DNA from: Gammaproteobacteria bacterium RBG_16_57_12
GTDB lineage: Bacteria > Pseudomonadota > Gammaproteobacteria > RBG-16-57-12
NCBI GenBank assembly: GCA_001801365.1
Contig: MGXL01000125.1
Span: 9,843 to 27,747, forward strand
DNA length: 17,905 bases
Direction of reading: 5' to 3'
Shown piece by piece: positions 1 to 7,961 of the stretch. How positions within the stretch are numbered: position 1 is the stretch's first letter; the number at the start of each line of letters is the position of its first letter. Under the pieces are notes generated by a model, which had not been told where the DNA came from, did not search any database, and worked only from the letters and a program-made list of their open reading frames with translations. Made by a program: the position numbers and the translations under genes.

Positions 1-213
1 GAACGTCAGGGGCCTTTCACGGACAAGCACTACACGACTGCTGCCAAACGAGGCAAAACAATATACAATATTAGCATTCATATGTGTATTAATATGCCAT
101 TCTCCATTGACAGCCGGCCTCGCGGGCCGGGCACTCTCAGGCCAGTCAGCTTGCGACACCCTGTCGCGAGACAAGCCCGCGGCAATGGTTAAAGTAGAAT
201 TCAGATAAACGGT
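1..213. other. Intergenic leader upstream of gpmI
   Basis: No credible gene is seen here. There is an AT-rich block at about 55-105. Two short hairpins follow: CCGGCC/GGCCGG (114-119 with 125-130) and GCGACA/TGTCGC (153-158 with 162-167, loop CCC). A perfect TTGACA lies at 107-112 but has no matching -10 at normal spacing. TAGAAT at 195-200 is -10-like but lacks a -35. The gpmI promoter therefore cannot be placed with confidence. A divergent gene may start to the left of the window. Confidence 0.5.
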
Positions 214-1764
214 ATGCCGAAACAGCGTAAGACCACTGCCCTGATTGTGCTTGATGGCTGGGGTTACAGTGAAAACACCCATTACAATGCCATTTACAGC
301 GCCAAGACCCCGGTCTGGGACAAGCTCTGGGCCTCCTGCCCCCGCGCCCTGATCGAGGGATCGGGCACGGCGGTCGGCCTGCCCGCCGACCAGATGGGTA
401 ATTCCGAGGTCGGCCACCTGAATCTGGGCGCCGGCCGCGTGGTGTATCAGGAATATACCCGTGTCAGCCGCGCCATCAAGACCGGTTCGTTCTTCACCAA
501 CCAGACCCTGACGGATGCCATCGATCTGGCGATCAGGAATGACAAGGCCGTGCACATCCTGGGCCTGCTGTCACCCGGTGGCGTGCACAGCCATCAGGAG
601 CATATCTTCGCCATGGCCGAACTGGCCGCCCAGCGCGGTGCGCCGAGGGTGTACCTGCATGCCTTCCTGGACGGACGCGACACACCGCCGAAGAGCGCCG
701 AGCCCTCGCTGATCTCCATGACCCAGACCTTTTGCCGGCTGGGCAAGGGGCAGATCGCCTCCCTGATCGGCCGTTATTATGCCATGGATCGCGATCACCG
801 CTGGCCGCGCATCCAGGCCGCCTATGATCTGATGGCCGCCGGCAAGGCGGAATTTTATGCCCGCGACCCCATCACCGCCCTGCATGAGGCCTACAAACGG
901 GGGGAAACGGATGAATTCGTCAAGGCCACGGCCATCGTGCCCGAAGGCGGCAAACCGGCGCGTATCGAAGACGGCGATGTGCTCATCTCCATGAATTACC
1001 GCTCTGACCGGACACGGCAGATCACCCGCGCCTTCATCGAGCCGGACTTCGATTGCTTTAAACGTTCCGTGACTCCCAGACTGGGGGCCTTTGTCAGTCT
1101 GACTGAATACAGCGCTGACTTCGACACCTCGGTAGCCTTTCCGCCGGAACGCCTGAAAAATGTCTTTGGTGAATATCTCGCCAATCTCGGCTTGCGCCAG
1201 TTACGTATAGCCGAAACCGAGAAATACGCCCATGTCACGTTCTTTTTCAACGGTGGCCGGGAAGAACCCTTCGAAGGCGAGGATCGTGTCCTGATCAATT
1301 CGCCCAACGTGGCCACGTATGACCTGCAACCGGAAATGAATGCGCCGGAGCTGACCGACCGGCTGGTGGAAGCGATCAACAGTCACAAGTACGACACCAT
1401 CATCTGCAATTACGCCAATCCGGACATGGTGGGCCACACCGGCAATTTCCAGGCCACAGTCGCCGCCATCGAGGCCCTGGATCTGTGCCTGGGGCGGGTG
1501 ATCGAGGCCATACAAAAGCAGGGAGGACAGCTGTTGATCACGGCCGATCATGGCAATGCCGAGCAGATGCGCGGCGTTGACACCGGCCAGCCCCATACGG
1601 CTCACACCACCAATCCGGTACCGCTGATCTATGTCGGCCCGCGCCGGCTGACGCTGGACAGCACCGGCGCCTTGTCGGATGTCATTCCGACCATGCTGGC
1701 CTTGATGCGCCTCGACAAGCCGCGGGAAATGGGTGGGCATTCTCTGGCTAGGCTTGATGATTAG
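214..1764 (+). CDS. gpmI: 2,3-bisphosphoglycerate-independent phosphoglycerate mutase
   Basis: Cytoplasmic glycolytic/gluconeogenic enzyme interconverting 3- and 2-phosphoglycerate with two metal ions (Mn family) and a phosphoserine intermediate. The 516 residues match the usual length of about 510-515. Visible motifs are the N-terminal metal motif LDGWGYS (D14), the nucleophile motif NSEVGH (S64), [21 protein letters not shown], and the C-terminal metal motifs NPDMVGHTG and ADHGNAEQM. All are intact, so it should be active. The start at 214 gives the family N-terminus, but no clear Shine-Dalgarno precedes it. It leads a + strand run, with envC 23 nt downstream, the same order as gpmM-envC-yibQ in E. 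coli. Confidence 0.97.
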   Translation: MPKQRKTTALIVLDGWGYSENTHYNAIYSAKTPVWDKLWASCPRALIEGSGTAVGLPADQMGNSEVGHLNLGAGRVVYQEYTRVSRAIKTGSFFTNQTLTDAIDLAIRNDKAVHILGLLSPGGVHSHQEHIFAMAELAAQRGAPRVYLHAFLDGRDTPPKSAEPSLISMTQTFCRLGKGQIASLIGRYYAMDRDHRWPRIQAAYDLMAAGKAEFYARDPITALHEAYKRGETDEFVKATAIVPEGGKPARIEDGDVLISMNYRSDRTRQITRAFIEPDFDCFKRSVTPRLGAFVSLTEYSADFDTSVAFPPERLKNVFGEYLANLGLRQLRIAETEKYAHVTFFFNGGREEPFEGEDRVLINSPNVATYDLQPEMNAPELTDRLVEAINSHKYDTIICNYANPDMVGHTGNFQATVAAIEALDLCLGRVIEAIQKQGGQLLITADHGNAEQMRGVDTGQPHTAHTTNPVPLIYVGPRRLTLDSTGALSDVIPTMLALMRLDKPREMGGHSLARLDD

Positions 1765-1787
1765 CCGCCTGAGGGCCGGGCAAGGAC

Positions 1788-2999
1788 ATGGAACTCCATC
1801 CCGCTACCCCGGTCTCATTACAGCACATCGGTAAGCACGTGCCGGGCAAAACATCACCATTCCCTTTTTCCCGTTATTTCCTCTCCATTGTGCTTGTTTT
1901 GACGGTTGCAGGCACAGTACACGCCGCTGTGCCGGATGCCGAACGCGAGGCGGAGCTTGATCAGTTACGCGACCAGATCAACGCCTTGCAAAACAACCTG
2001 AAGACCGCCCAGGAGAAGCGCGACGGCCTGCGCGGCTACTTGCGTGACATCGAGAAAAACATTGGCAAGATCAGCAGAAAACTCAAGCAGCTTGCCGAGC
2101 AGGAGGGCCGGCTGGAGGGCGAACTGGCCCAGCTGCAGGGCAGCAAACGCAACCTGCAGCAGGAACTGGACGGCCATCAGCAGGCCCTGCGCGACTATAT
2201 CAGGGCCAGCTATGCCATCGGCCGGCATGGCATGGCGAAGATGCTGCTCAATCAGGAAGATCCCGCCGGGCTGGGGCGTGCCATGATGTATTTTCAATAT
2301 CTGAACAGCGCGCATCTGGAACAGATCGAGAACATCAATGCGCATCTGCATGAACTCACGGCCCTGGAGCAGGATATCCAGCACCGCACTCAGGCCCTGG
2401 CCGATAACCGGCAGGACATCCTCACAAGCAAGGACCAGTTGCAACGCGACAAACAGAAGCGGCGGCTGGTGCTGGCCAGGTTCGACTCGGAAATCAAGCA
2501 GAAGGGGCAGCGCCTGGCGCAGCTGGAGGAAGACCGGCAACAACTGGAAGATCTGCTCGAAGAGTTACGTCGCCAGGAGACCCCCTCGATGCCGGACAGC
2601 GGCGCCTTTGCCGGACGTCAGGGCACTCTGCCCTGGCCGGTAAAGGGCAAGGTCAGCGCCCGGTTCGGAACGCCGCGGGACTCGGGCAAATTAAAGTGGC
2701 AAGGTATCATGATCGATACCCATGAGGGCGCGGATGTGCGCGCCGTGGCGCCGGGCAAGGTGGTTTTCGCCGACTGGATGCGCGGTTATGGCTTGCTGCT
2801 GATCATCGATCATGGCGACGGCTATATGAGCCTGTACGGACAAAACCAGGCCTTGCACAAAAACGCCGGGGATCCGGTTGCCGACGGTGAGACCATTGCC
2901 AGCGTTGGCGACAGCGGCGGACGCAACAGCAATGGACTCTATTTCGAAATACGTTACCAGGGCAAACCCAGCAATCCCTTGGCCTGGTTAAGAAAATAG
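1788..2999 (+). CDS. envC: Murein hydrolase activator EnvC (coiled coil plus degenerate LytM domain)
   Basis: Periplasmic protein that in E. coli is recruited by FtsEX and activates the amidases AmiA/AmiB for cell separation. A hydrophobic stretch at about residues 30-42 ends in VHA-A, a signal peptide with likely cleavage near 46. Residues about 52-265 are heptad-rich coiled coil (many Leu/Gln/Glu). Residues about 287-403 form an M23/LytM domain that has lost its zinc ligands: the usual HxGxD is WQGIM (304-308), the YxH motif is YGQ (350-352), and HLHFEI is GLYFEI. That is expected for a non-catalytic activator. The signal peptide is preceded by about 28 extra residues, so a GTG at 1839 is an alternative start. 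The length of 403 is near the E. coli 419. Confidence 0.93.
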   Translation: MELHPATPVSLQHIGKHVPGKTSPFPFSRYFLSIVLVLTVAGTVHAAVPDAEREAELDQLRDQINALQNNLKTAQEKRDGLRGYLRDIEKNIGKISRKLKQLAEQEGRLEGELAQLQGSKRNLQQELDGHQQALRDYIRASYAIGRHGMAKMLLNQEDPAGLGRAMMYFQYLNSAHLEQIENINAHLHELTALEQDIQHRTQALADNRQDILTSKDQLQRDKQKRRLVLARFDSEIKQKGQRLAQLEEDRQQLEDLLEELRRQETPSMPDSGAFAGRQGTLPWPVKGKVSARFGTPRDSGKLKWQGIMIDTHEGADVRAVAPGKVVFADWMRGYGLLLIIDHGDGYMSLYGQNQALHKNAGDPVADGETIASVGDSGGRNSNGLYFEIRYQGKPSNPLAWLRK

Positions 3000-3072
3000 T
3001 CCGCGACTTTTTCAGCAGGCTGCTGGTGAAACTTTTCGCCAAACAGGGCATACTCAAGGGCGCCCTGTAAGC

Positions 3073-3105
3073 CCTATTCTCAATCGCTTGAGGCGTGATA
3101 ATAGG
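3073..3105 (+). promoter_or_regulatory. Hairpin in the envC-ctpA gap
   Basis: CCTATT (3073-3078) pairs with AATAGG (3100-3105). Immediately inside, CTCAA (3079-3083) pairs with TTGAG (3088-3092) around a TCGC loop, leaving a 7-nt bulge on the 3' side. No T tract follows, so this is not a canonical terminator. A GATAAT at 3097-3102 overlaps the 3' arm and could be a -10 for ctpA, but no good -35 was found. Function is unknown. Confidence 0.3.
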
Positions 3106-3120
3106 AACTAGATCAACTTT

Positions 3121-3124
3121 GGAG
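3121..3124 (+). promoter_or_regulatory. Shine-Dalgarno that sets the ctpA start
   Basis: GGAG lies 6 nt before the ATG at 3131. It favours that start over an in-frame upstream start at 3095, which would place 12 polar residues before the signal sequence. Confidence 0.7.
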
Positions 3125-3130
3125 TATTAC

Positions 3131-4453
3131 ATGAAACTTTCGACCCGCGGCTTATTACTTCTATTGACCGGCCTGATCCTGGGTCTTTCCATTTCCATCG
3201 GTCATGGCGTATTGGCGGAACGGGAAGCCGCGCAAAAGACCTACCTGCCATTGGAAGAATTGCGCACCTTCACCGACATCTTCGCGCGCATCAAGAATGA
3301 TTATGTCGAGGAGGTCGATGATAAAACCCTGATCGAAAACGCCATTCGCGGCATGCTGTCCGGGCTCGATCCGCACTCCGCCTATCTGGACGAGGAATCC
3401 TTCAATGAGCTCAAGGTGGGCACCACCGGCGAGTTCGGCGGACTGGGCATCGAGGTGGGCATGGAAGATGGTTTCGTCAAGGTCATCTCCCCCATCGACG
3501 ACACCCCGGCGCAACGTGCCGGCGTCATGGCGGGTGACCTGATCATTCGTCTGGACGACACCCCGGTCAAGGGCCTGAATCTGCGGGATGCCGTCAATCT
3601 GATGCGGGGCAAACCGGGCACCGATATCCTGCTGACCATCGTGCGGGAAGGTGAAGACAAGCCGCTCAAGATCAAGGTCACCCGTGACATCATCAAGGTG
3701 CAGAGCGTCAAGAGCCGCCTGATTGAGCCGAACGTCGGTTATGTGCGCGTTACCCAGTTCCAAGCCAATACCGGCGACAACCTGTACGATGCCATCGACA
3801 AGCTGGGCAAGGAAAACAAGGCGCCGCTCAAGGGTATGGTGCTGGATCTGCGCAATAATCCCGGCGGTGTGCTCAATGCGGCAGTGGATGTCTCCGACGC
3901 CTTTCTGGAAGACGGTTTGATCGTTTATACCGAGGGCCGTATCAATGACTCCAAACTGAGCTTCAAGGCCACCCCCAACGATGTACTCAATGGCGTGCCG
4001 CTGGTGGTGCTGGTGAACGGGGGCTCGGCCTCGGCCTCGGAAATCGTGGCTGGCGCCCTGCAGGATCACAAGCGCGCCCTGATCCTGGGCAGCAAGACCT
4101 TCGGCAAGGGCTCGGTGCAGACCATCCTGCCCCTGTCCGAAGACACCGCCCTGAAGTTGACCACGGCCCGGTATTACACCCCATCCGGCCGTTCCATCCA
4201 GGCGGAGGGTATCGAGCCGGATATCGAGCTCGACCATCTCAAGGTCAGCAGTGTCGATACCCCGGATACGGTGGACCACCTCAAGGAGGCCGATCTGAGC
4301 AGACATTTGCAAAATGGCACTCCCCCGGCCAAGCCCGCGGCGGCCGAGGAAGGCGATGGCAAGAAGGGTGACCGCATTTCCCTGGCCAAACAGGACTACC
4401 AGCTCTATGAGGCGGTCAATATGCTCAAGGGCCTGATACTCCTCAAGAAGTAA
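3131..4453 (+). CDS. C-terminal processing protease, S41A family
   Basis: A 440-residue carboxy-terminal protease that cleaves proteins in the periplasm or at the membrane. Residues about 7-29 are a hydrophobic signal or anchor segment following MKLSTRG. A PDZ domain lies at about 95-180 (EFGGLGIEV ... AGVMAGDLIIRL). The S41 catalytic core follows at about 190-365. The Ser-Lys dyad is S301 in GGSASASEI and K326 in TFGKGSVQ, 25 residues apart as in E. coli Prc. The tail from about 385 is Lys/Ala/Glu-rich. Position after envC and before the deacetylase is typical of gammaproteobacteria. Related proteins with this layout process or degrade envelope hydrolases, but the substrate here cannot be read from the sequence. 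The name CtpA would fit; Prc is longer. Confidence 0.95.
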   Translation: MKLSTRGLLLLLTGLILGLSISIGHGVLAEREAAQKTYLPLEELRTFTDIFARIKNDYVEEVDDKTLIENAIRGMLSGLDPHSAYLDEESFNELKVGTTGEFGGLGIEVGMEDGFVKVISPIDDTPAQRAGVMAGDLIIRLDDTPVKGLNLRDAVNLMRGKPGTDILLTIVREGEDKPLKIKVTRDIIKVQSVKSRLIEPNVGYVRVTQFQANTGDNLYDAIDKLGKENKAPLKGMVLDLRNNPGGVLNAAVDVSDAFLEDGLIVYTEGRINDSKLSFKATPNDVLNGVPLVVLVNGGSASASEIVAGALQDHKRALILGSKTFGKGSVQTILPLSEDTALKLTTARYYTPSGRSIQAEGIEPDIELDHLKVSSVDTPDTVDHLKEADLSRHLQNGTPPAKPAAAEEGDGKKGDRISLAKQDYQLYEAVNMLKGLILLKK

Positions 4454-4457
4454 CACC

Positions 4458-4518
4458 ATTCCCGACACGGTGCTGCGATGGCAAGTGCAAACAAACCAAA
4501 GCAGACCGTGTCGGGAAT
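4458..4518 (+). repeat. Perfect 14-bp inverted repeat around the deacetylase start codon
   Basis: The left arm ATTCCCGACACGGT (4458-4471) is exactly complementary to ACCGTGTCGGGAAT (4505-4518). After one bulged G (4472), CTGC (4473-4476) also pairs with GCAG (4501-4504). This gives an 18-bp stem with a 24-nt loop (4477-4500). The ATG at 4478 sits at the start of that loop, and the left arm begins 5 nt after the ctpA stop codon. No T tract follows either arm. It is likely an RNA element acting on translation or mRNA stability; attenuation is also possible. Confidence 0.75.
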
Positions 4519-5299
4519 CCTCATCGTGCTGGCCCTGCTGCCCCAGGTCGCGGAGGCGGACAACCGGCACCAACGCCCACTCGCCACCATCAGCATCATC
4601 ATCGATGACATGGGCAATGCCCTGCACGACGGCCGCCGGGCCATCGCCCTGCCCGGACAGATCACCTACTCCTTTTTGCCCCACACCCCCTACAGCCGGG
4701 AACTGGCGCAACTGGCCCGGCGCAACCATAAGGAAATCATGCTGCATGTCCCGATGCAGTCCATCGACGGCGAGCACCCGCTGGGTCATGGCGCCCTGAC
4801 CCTGGACATGAACGAACAGGAGTTCAAGCGCGCCCTGCAAGAGGATCTCGACGCCCTGCCCCATATCGTCGGCATCAATAACCACATGGGCAGTCTGCTC
4901 ACGCAGCGCTCGGGACAGATGAACTGGGTGATGCAGGTGCTGGGCCAGCGCCGCCTGCTGTTCGTGGACAGCCGCACCAGCCCGCTGAGTGTAGCCGCGC
5001 AAATCGCCGGCGAGCACAACATCCCGCGCCTGGGACGGGATATCTTTCTGGACAATAAACCTACGCTGGAAGCGATCACCGATCAGTTCTATACTCTGGT
5101 GAAAACCGCGCGCGCCAAGGGCCGGGCCGTGGCCATCGGCCACCCGCATCCGGCGACCATCGAAGCCCTTCGGTATTATCTGCCGGTCATCGATGCCCTG
5201 GGCGTGGAACTCATCAATGTCAGCGCCATGGCTGAATCTCGGAGCACACCCGTATGGCAAATGTCCTCGTCCCCCTCGCCCAAGGCTGCGAAGAACTAG
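4478..5299 (+). CDS. Divergent polysaccharide deacetylase family protein (YibQ type)
   Basis: A 273-residue protein of the divergent polysaccharide deacetylase family (Polysacc_deac_2), presumed periplasmic. Residues about 11-27 form a signal peptide ending near VAEA. A NodB-like fold follows, with ISIIIDDMG (DD at 43-44), NNHMGS (His136), VDSRTS and AIGHPHP. Substrate and activity of this family are not well established; linkage to envC and ctpA suggests a cell-wall role (inference). The ATG at 4478 lacks a clear Shine-Dalgarno and lies in the loop of a strong inverted repeat. A GTG at 4508 would truncate the signal peptide, so it is less likely. The last 15 codons overlap the next gene in a different frame, and the final ~20 residues look like an unconserved tail. 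Confidence 0.88.
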   Translation: MASANKPKQTVSGILIVLALLPQVAEADNRHQRPLATISIIIDDMGNALHDGRRAIALPGQITYSFLPHTPYSRELAQLARRNHKEIMLHVPMQSIDGEHPLGHGALTLDMNEQEFKRALQEDLDALPHIVGINNHMGSLLTQRSGQMNWVMQVLGQRRLLFVDSRTSPLSVAAQIAGEHNIPRLGRDIFLDNKPTLEAITDQFYTLVKTARAKGRAVAIGHPHPATIEALRYYLPVIDALGVELINVSAMAESRSTPVWQMSSSPSPKAAKN

Positions 5300-5805
5300 A
5301 AGCCGTCACCATCATCGATATCCTGCGCCGCGCCGGCATCACCGTGGTCAGCGCCGGGCTGAACGACCAGCCGGTCACTGCCAGCCGCGGGGTGCGGCTG
5401 ATCCCGGACACCACCCTGGACCAGGCCTTGCAGCAGGACTATGACATGGTGGTATTGCCCGGCGGGATGCCGGGGGCGCAGCACCTGGAAGACGATCCGC
5501 GCATCGCCGCGCTGTTGAAGAAAATGGCCGACAGCGGTAAATTCACCGCCGCCATCTGCGCCGCGCCCAAGGTGTTCGCCCGCATCGGCCTGCTGAACGG
5601 CAAGACCGCCACCAGCTATCCCGGCTATGTGGATAAAATGAACCTGCCCGATGTCACCTACAGCACCGCCCCGGTCGTCCAGGACGGCAAGGTCATCACC
5701 TCCCGCGGCCCCGGCACCGCCATGGACTTCGCCCTGCACCTGGTCGAGGTGCTGGTGGGCAAGAGCAAGCGCGATAACGTGGAAGCGGGATTGCAGCGCG
5801 TCTGA
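5254..5805 (+). CDS. DJ-1/PfpI family protein (YajL/DJ-1 type)
   Basis: A 183-residue cytoplasmic protein of the DJ-1 family, implicated in protection against oxidative or carbonyl damage, though the chemistry is debated. The N-terminus (ANVLVPLAQGCEELEAVTII) matches the family closely. E16 corresponds to human DJ-1 E18, and C102 in the AAICAAP nucleophile elbow corresponds to C106. VLPGGMPGA and TSRGPGTAMDFAL are also conserved. GGAG at 5241-5244, 9 nt before the ATG, supports this start. The start lies 46 nt inside the deacetylase gene in another frame, which suggests translational coupling. It is the last gene of the + strand run, followed by convergent genes. Confidence 0.93.
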   Translation: MANVLVPLAQGCEELEAVTIIDILRRAGITVVSAGLNDQPVTASRGVRLIPDTTLDQALQQDYDMVVLPGGMPGAQHLEDDPRIAALLKKMADSGKFTAAICAAPKVFARIGLLNGKTATSYPGYVDKMNLPDVTYSTAPVVQDGKVITSRGPGTAMDFALHLVEVLVGKSKRDNVEAGLQRV

Positions 5806-5833
5806 GCTGGAGCGGCTCTCCGATAGAAGCTAT

Positions 5834-5853
5834 TCGCGAGCTGTCGCTCGCGA
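5834..5853. terminator. Hairpin between convergent genes, possible bidirectional terminator
   Basis: TCGCGAGC (5834-5841) pairs perfectly with GCTCGCGA (5846-5853) around a TGTC loop. It lies between the DJ-1 stop (5805) and the stop of the DUF2784 gene on the - strand (5855). Neither side has a strong T tract, so it may terminate weakly or act as an mRNA 3'-end stabiliser. Confidence 0.45.
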
Positions 5854-5854
5854 T

Positions 5855-6223
5855 TCATTTCCGGTGCCGCACCCTGATGATCACCAGAAGATAGACCAGG
5901 ATATTCCACACCAGCACCGCCACCCCGAGGATCAGCCCGGCATTGGCCGGCAACCCTTCGGGATAGACCAGCGGGGCGATATAGTGCGCCACAAACCCCT
6001 CCCCGTAACCGGGCTCGCCGGCCGCGCGGCGCAGGGCCTGCTCCAGGGGGGTGAGCGGACATACCCAGCCGGCCAGATTCACGGCCGTCGCCCACAGCAC
6101 CGCCGGCAGGTGCAGCCAGAGGATGCGCCGATGATACAGCACCAGGCCGCCGCCCAGCAGGACGAACAGCACGAAGGTAAAATGCGCCAGCAATACCAGA
6201 TCGGCCAGCCAGCCTAGCGGCAC
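5855..6223 (-). CDS. DUF2784 family membrane protein
   Basis: A 122-residue integral inner-membrane protein recognised as DUF2784, a family without established function. Hydrophobic segments lie at about residues 6-28, 31-51 and 92-116. The conserved middle motif GWVCPLTPLE is present, as are the paired histidines in LHLPA and VAHY. The start is GTG at 6223 and gives the usual family N-terminus (LADLVLLAHFTFVLF). No good Shine-Dalgarno is visible. It begins 22 nt after the ubiB stop on the same strand and is probably the last gene of the ubi run, so it may be expressed with ubiquinone synthesis. A role there is inference only. Confidence 0.85.
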   Translation of the reverse strand: MPLGWLADLVLLAHFTFVLFVLLGGGLVLYHRRILWLHLPAVLWATAVNLAGWVCPLTPLEQALRRAAGEPGYGEGFVAHYIAPLVYPEGLPANAGLILGVAVLVWNILVYLLVIIRVRHRK

Positions 6224-6245
6224 GGTGAGTTACCCGCTGTTGCCC

Positions 6246-7907
6246 TCAATCCGGCTCCTGCGGCCATGCCGCCAGCAATACCACCGCGCCCAGCCCGCCC
6301 AGCAGCCAGGTGAGCAGGGGTGCGCCGCCCACCATGAGGGGGCCGCGCCCGTCCAGGCCCAGGATAACCGCGGCGCTCAGGATCAGGCCGGTGCCGATGA
6401 TGGCCAGAATGCTGCGGCGATTGCTGCGCCGCAGCTCACTGCGCAGCGCCTGGAGCTCGCGGAGCTGGGGCTGCGCGTGCAGGCTGCCCTGCCGGGCCTG
6501 ACGCAGCACATCGTGCACCAGGCCCGGCAGTTCCGGCAGGATCTCGCCCCACAGCGGCAGGTTGCGCCGGAGTGTGGCGAAGGCGCGTCCGGCGCCCAGC
6601 TCCTCGTGCATCCAGCGCTCCAGAAAGGGCTTGGCGGTGACCCACAGGTCGAGATCGGGGTAGAGCTGGCGCCCCAGCCCTTCGATATTGAGCAGGGTCT
6701 TCTGCAGCAGCACCAGTTGCGGCTGGATTTCCATGTTGAAGCGCCGCGCCGTCTGGAACAGGTTGATCAGCAGCCGCCCCAGGGAGATATCCTTCAGGGG
6801 CTTTTCGAAAATCGGTTCGCACACGCTGCGGATCGCCGACTCGAACTCATCCACCCGGGTGCCGGCCGGCACCCAGCGCGATTCCACATGCAGCTCGGCC
6901 ACGCGCCGGTAATCGCGCTTGAAGAAGGCCAGGAAATTTTCCGCCAGATAGCGTTTGTCCTCCGGACTCAGGGTGCCCATGATGCCGAAGTCGATGGCGA
7001 TATACTGGCCCTGCGGCGAGACGAAGATATTGCCGGGGTGCATGTCGGCGTGAAAAAAATTATCGCGGAACACCTGGGTGAAGAAGATCTCCACGCCCTG
7101 CTCCGCCAGCGTCTTGAGGTCGATGCCCGCCGCGCGCAGCCCGGCGATATCGCTGATCGGGATGCCGCTGATGCGTTCCATCACCATGACATTGCGCCGT
7201 GTGTCCGGCCAATGCACCTGCGGCACATACAGCAGCGCCGAGTTGTCGAAATTGCGCCGCAGCTGCGAGGCCGAGGCCGCCTCGCGCAGCAGGTCCAGTT
7301 CATCGAAAATGGTCTTCTCAAACTCCCCCACCACCGCGACGGGGCGCAGGCGTTTGGCCTCGCCCCAATAGCGTTCGGCCAATACCGCGACCGTATACAT
7401 CAGGCCGACATCCCGCCGGATCACGCGGTCGATGCGCGGGCGCACCACCTTGACGATCACCTCGCGGCCATCCAGCAGCCGGGCCGCGTGGACCTGGGCG
7501 ATGGAGGCCGAGGCCAGCGGCTGTTCGTCGAACTGGCTGAACACTTCACTCAGCCCATGGCCATAGGCCTTTTCGATAATGCACCGCGCCTCGCTGCCCG
7601 GAAACGACGGCACCTTATCCTGCAGCTTGCGCAATTCGACTATGATGTCGTCGGGAATCAGATCGGGGCGGGTGGAGAGTATCTGGCCAAACTTGACGAA
7701 GATCGGCCCCAGCTCTTCCAGGGCCAGGCGGATGCGCACGCCGCGCGGCACCTGCTGTTTGCTGCGCAGCCAGTACCAGGGCGCCAGATACATCAAAAAA
7801 CGGAACGGCCGGAACAGATGCGTCGCCAGGATGATCTCATCCAGGCCATGGCGCACCAATACCCGATTGATGTACAGCAGCCGAAAGATTTGGCCTGGAT
7901 TGATCAC
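6246..7907 (-). CDS. ubiB: Ubiquinone biosynthesis protein UbiB (ABC1/ADCK atypical kinase)
   Basis: A 553-residue ABC1/ADCK family ATPase required for ubiquinone synthesis, peripheral to the inner membrane. It aligns along its length with E. coli UbiB (546 aa). Family marks are the KxGQ motif KFGQ (72-75), the Ala-rich loop SASIAQVH replacing the kinase Gly-rich loop (133-140), K153 in VKVVRP, HADMHPGN (286-293) and the IDFG motif (D306). Two hydrophobic C-terminal segments (about 508-527 and 530-552) match the family's membrane anchors. GTG at 7907 is chosen because GGAG lies 5 nt upstream; an in-frame GTG at 7931 would add 8 residues. It follows ubiJ with a 54-nt gap. Confidence 0.96.
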   Translation of the reverse strand: MINPGQIFRLLYINRVLVRHGLDEIILATHLFRPFRFLMYLAPWYWLRSKQQVPRGVRIRLALEELGPIFVKFGQILSTRPDLIPDDIIVELRKLQDKVPSFPGSEARCIIEKAYGHGLSEVFSQFDEQPLASASIAQVHAARLLDGREVIVKVVRPRIDRVIRRDVGLMYTVAVLAERYWGEAKRLRPVAVVGEFEKTIFDELDLLREAASASQLRRNFDNSALLYVPQVHWPDTRRNVMVMERISGIPISDIAGLRAAGIDLKTLAEQGVEIFFTQVFRDNFFHADMHPGNIFVSPQGQYIAIDFGIMGTLSPEDKRYLAENFLAFFKRDYRRVAELHVESRWVPAGTRVDEFESAIRSVCEPIFEKPLKDISLGRLLINLFQTARRFNMEIQPQLVLLQKTLLNIEGLGRQLYPDLDLWVTAKPFLERWMHEELGAGRAFATLRRNLPLWGEILPELPGLVHDVLRQARQGSLHAQPQLRELQALRSELRRSNRRSILAIIGTGLILSAAVILGLDGRGPLMVGGAPLLTWLLGGLGAVVLLAAWPQEPD

Positions 7908-7912
7908 GGCAT

Positions 7913-7916
7913 CTCC
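7913..7916 (-). promoter_or_regulatory. Shine-Dalgarno that sets the ubiB GTG start
   Basis: GGAG on the - strand, 5 nt before GTG at 7907. It supports the start that gives MINPGQIFRLLY over the GTG 24 nt further upstream. Confidence 0.65.
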
Positions 7917-7961
7917 ACTGGTCACGGCCACGGTCTTCGCCGGGAAAACCGTTCGAGCTAG

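Noticed and set aside
107..112. TTGACA as the gpmI -35 element
   Set aside because: No -10-like sequence at 15-19 nt; the region there is a GC-rich hairpin.
1788..2999. EnvC as an active M23 metallopeptidase
   Set aside because: The zinc-ligand positions are WQG, YGQ and LYF instead of the His/Asp motifs, so it fits the non-catalytic activator class.
2984..3070. Coding-looking stretch after the envC stop (reads ...VKLFAKQGILKGAL then TAA)
   Set aside because: It has no start codon of its own, envC already ends at the normal family position, and no similarity was recognised. Possibly a remnant, but not supportable.
3161..5260. A 699-codon open frame on the - strand opposite ctpA and the deacetylase
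   Set aside because: It runs antisense to two clearly recognised genes in GC-rich codon context, shows no family likeness and is rich in His/Gln/Asp/Gly as expected of an antisense reading. Treated as a shadow.
6225..7961. A 578-codon open frame on the + strand opposite ubiB
   Set aside because: ubiB on the - strand is unmistakable over its full length; the opposite frame is Gln/His/Ala/Arg-rich with no recognisable domain.
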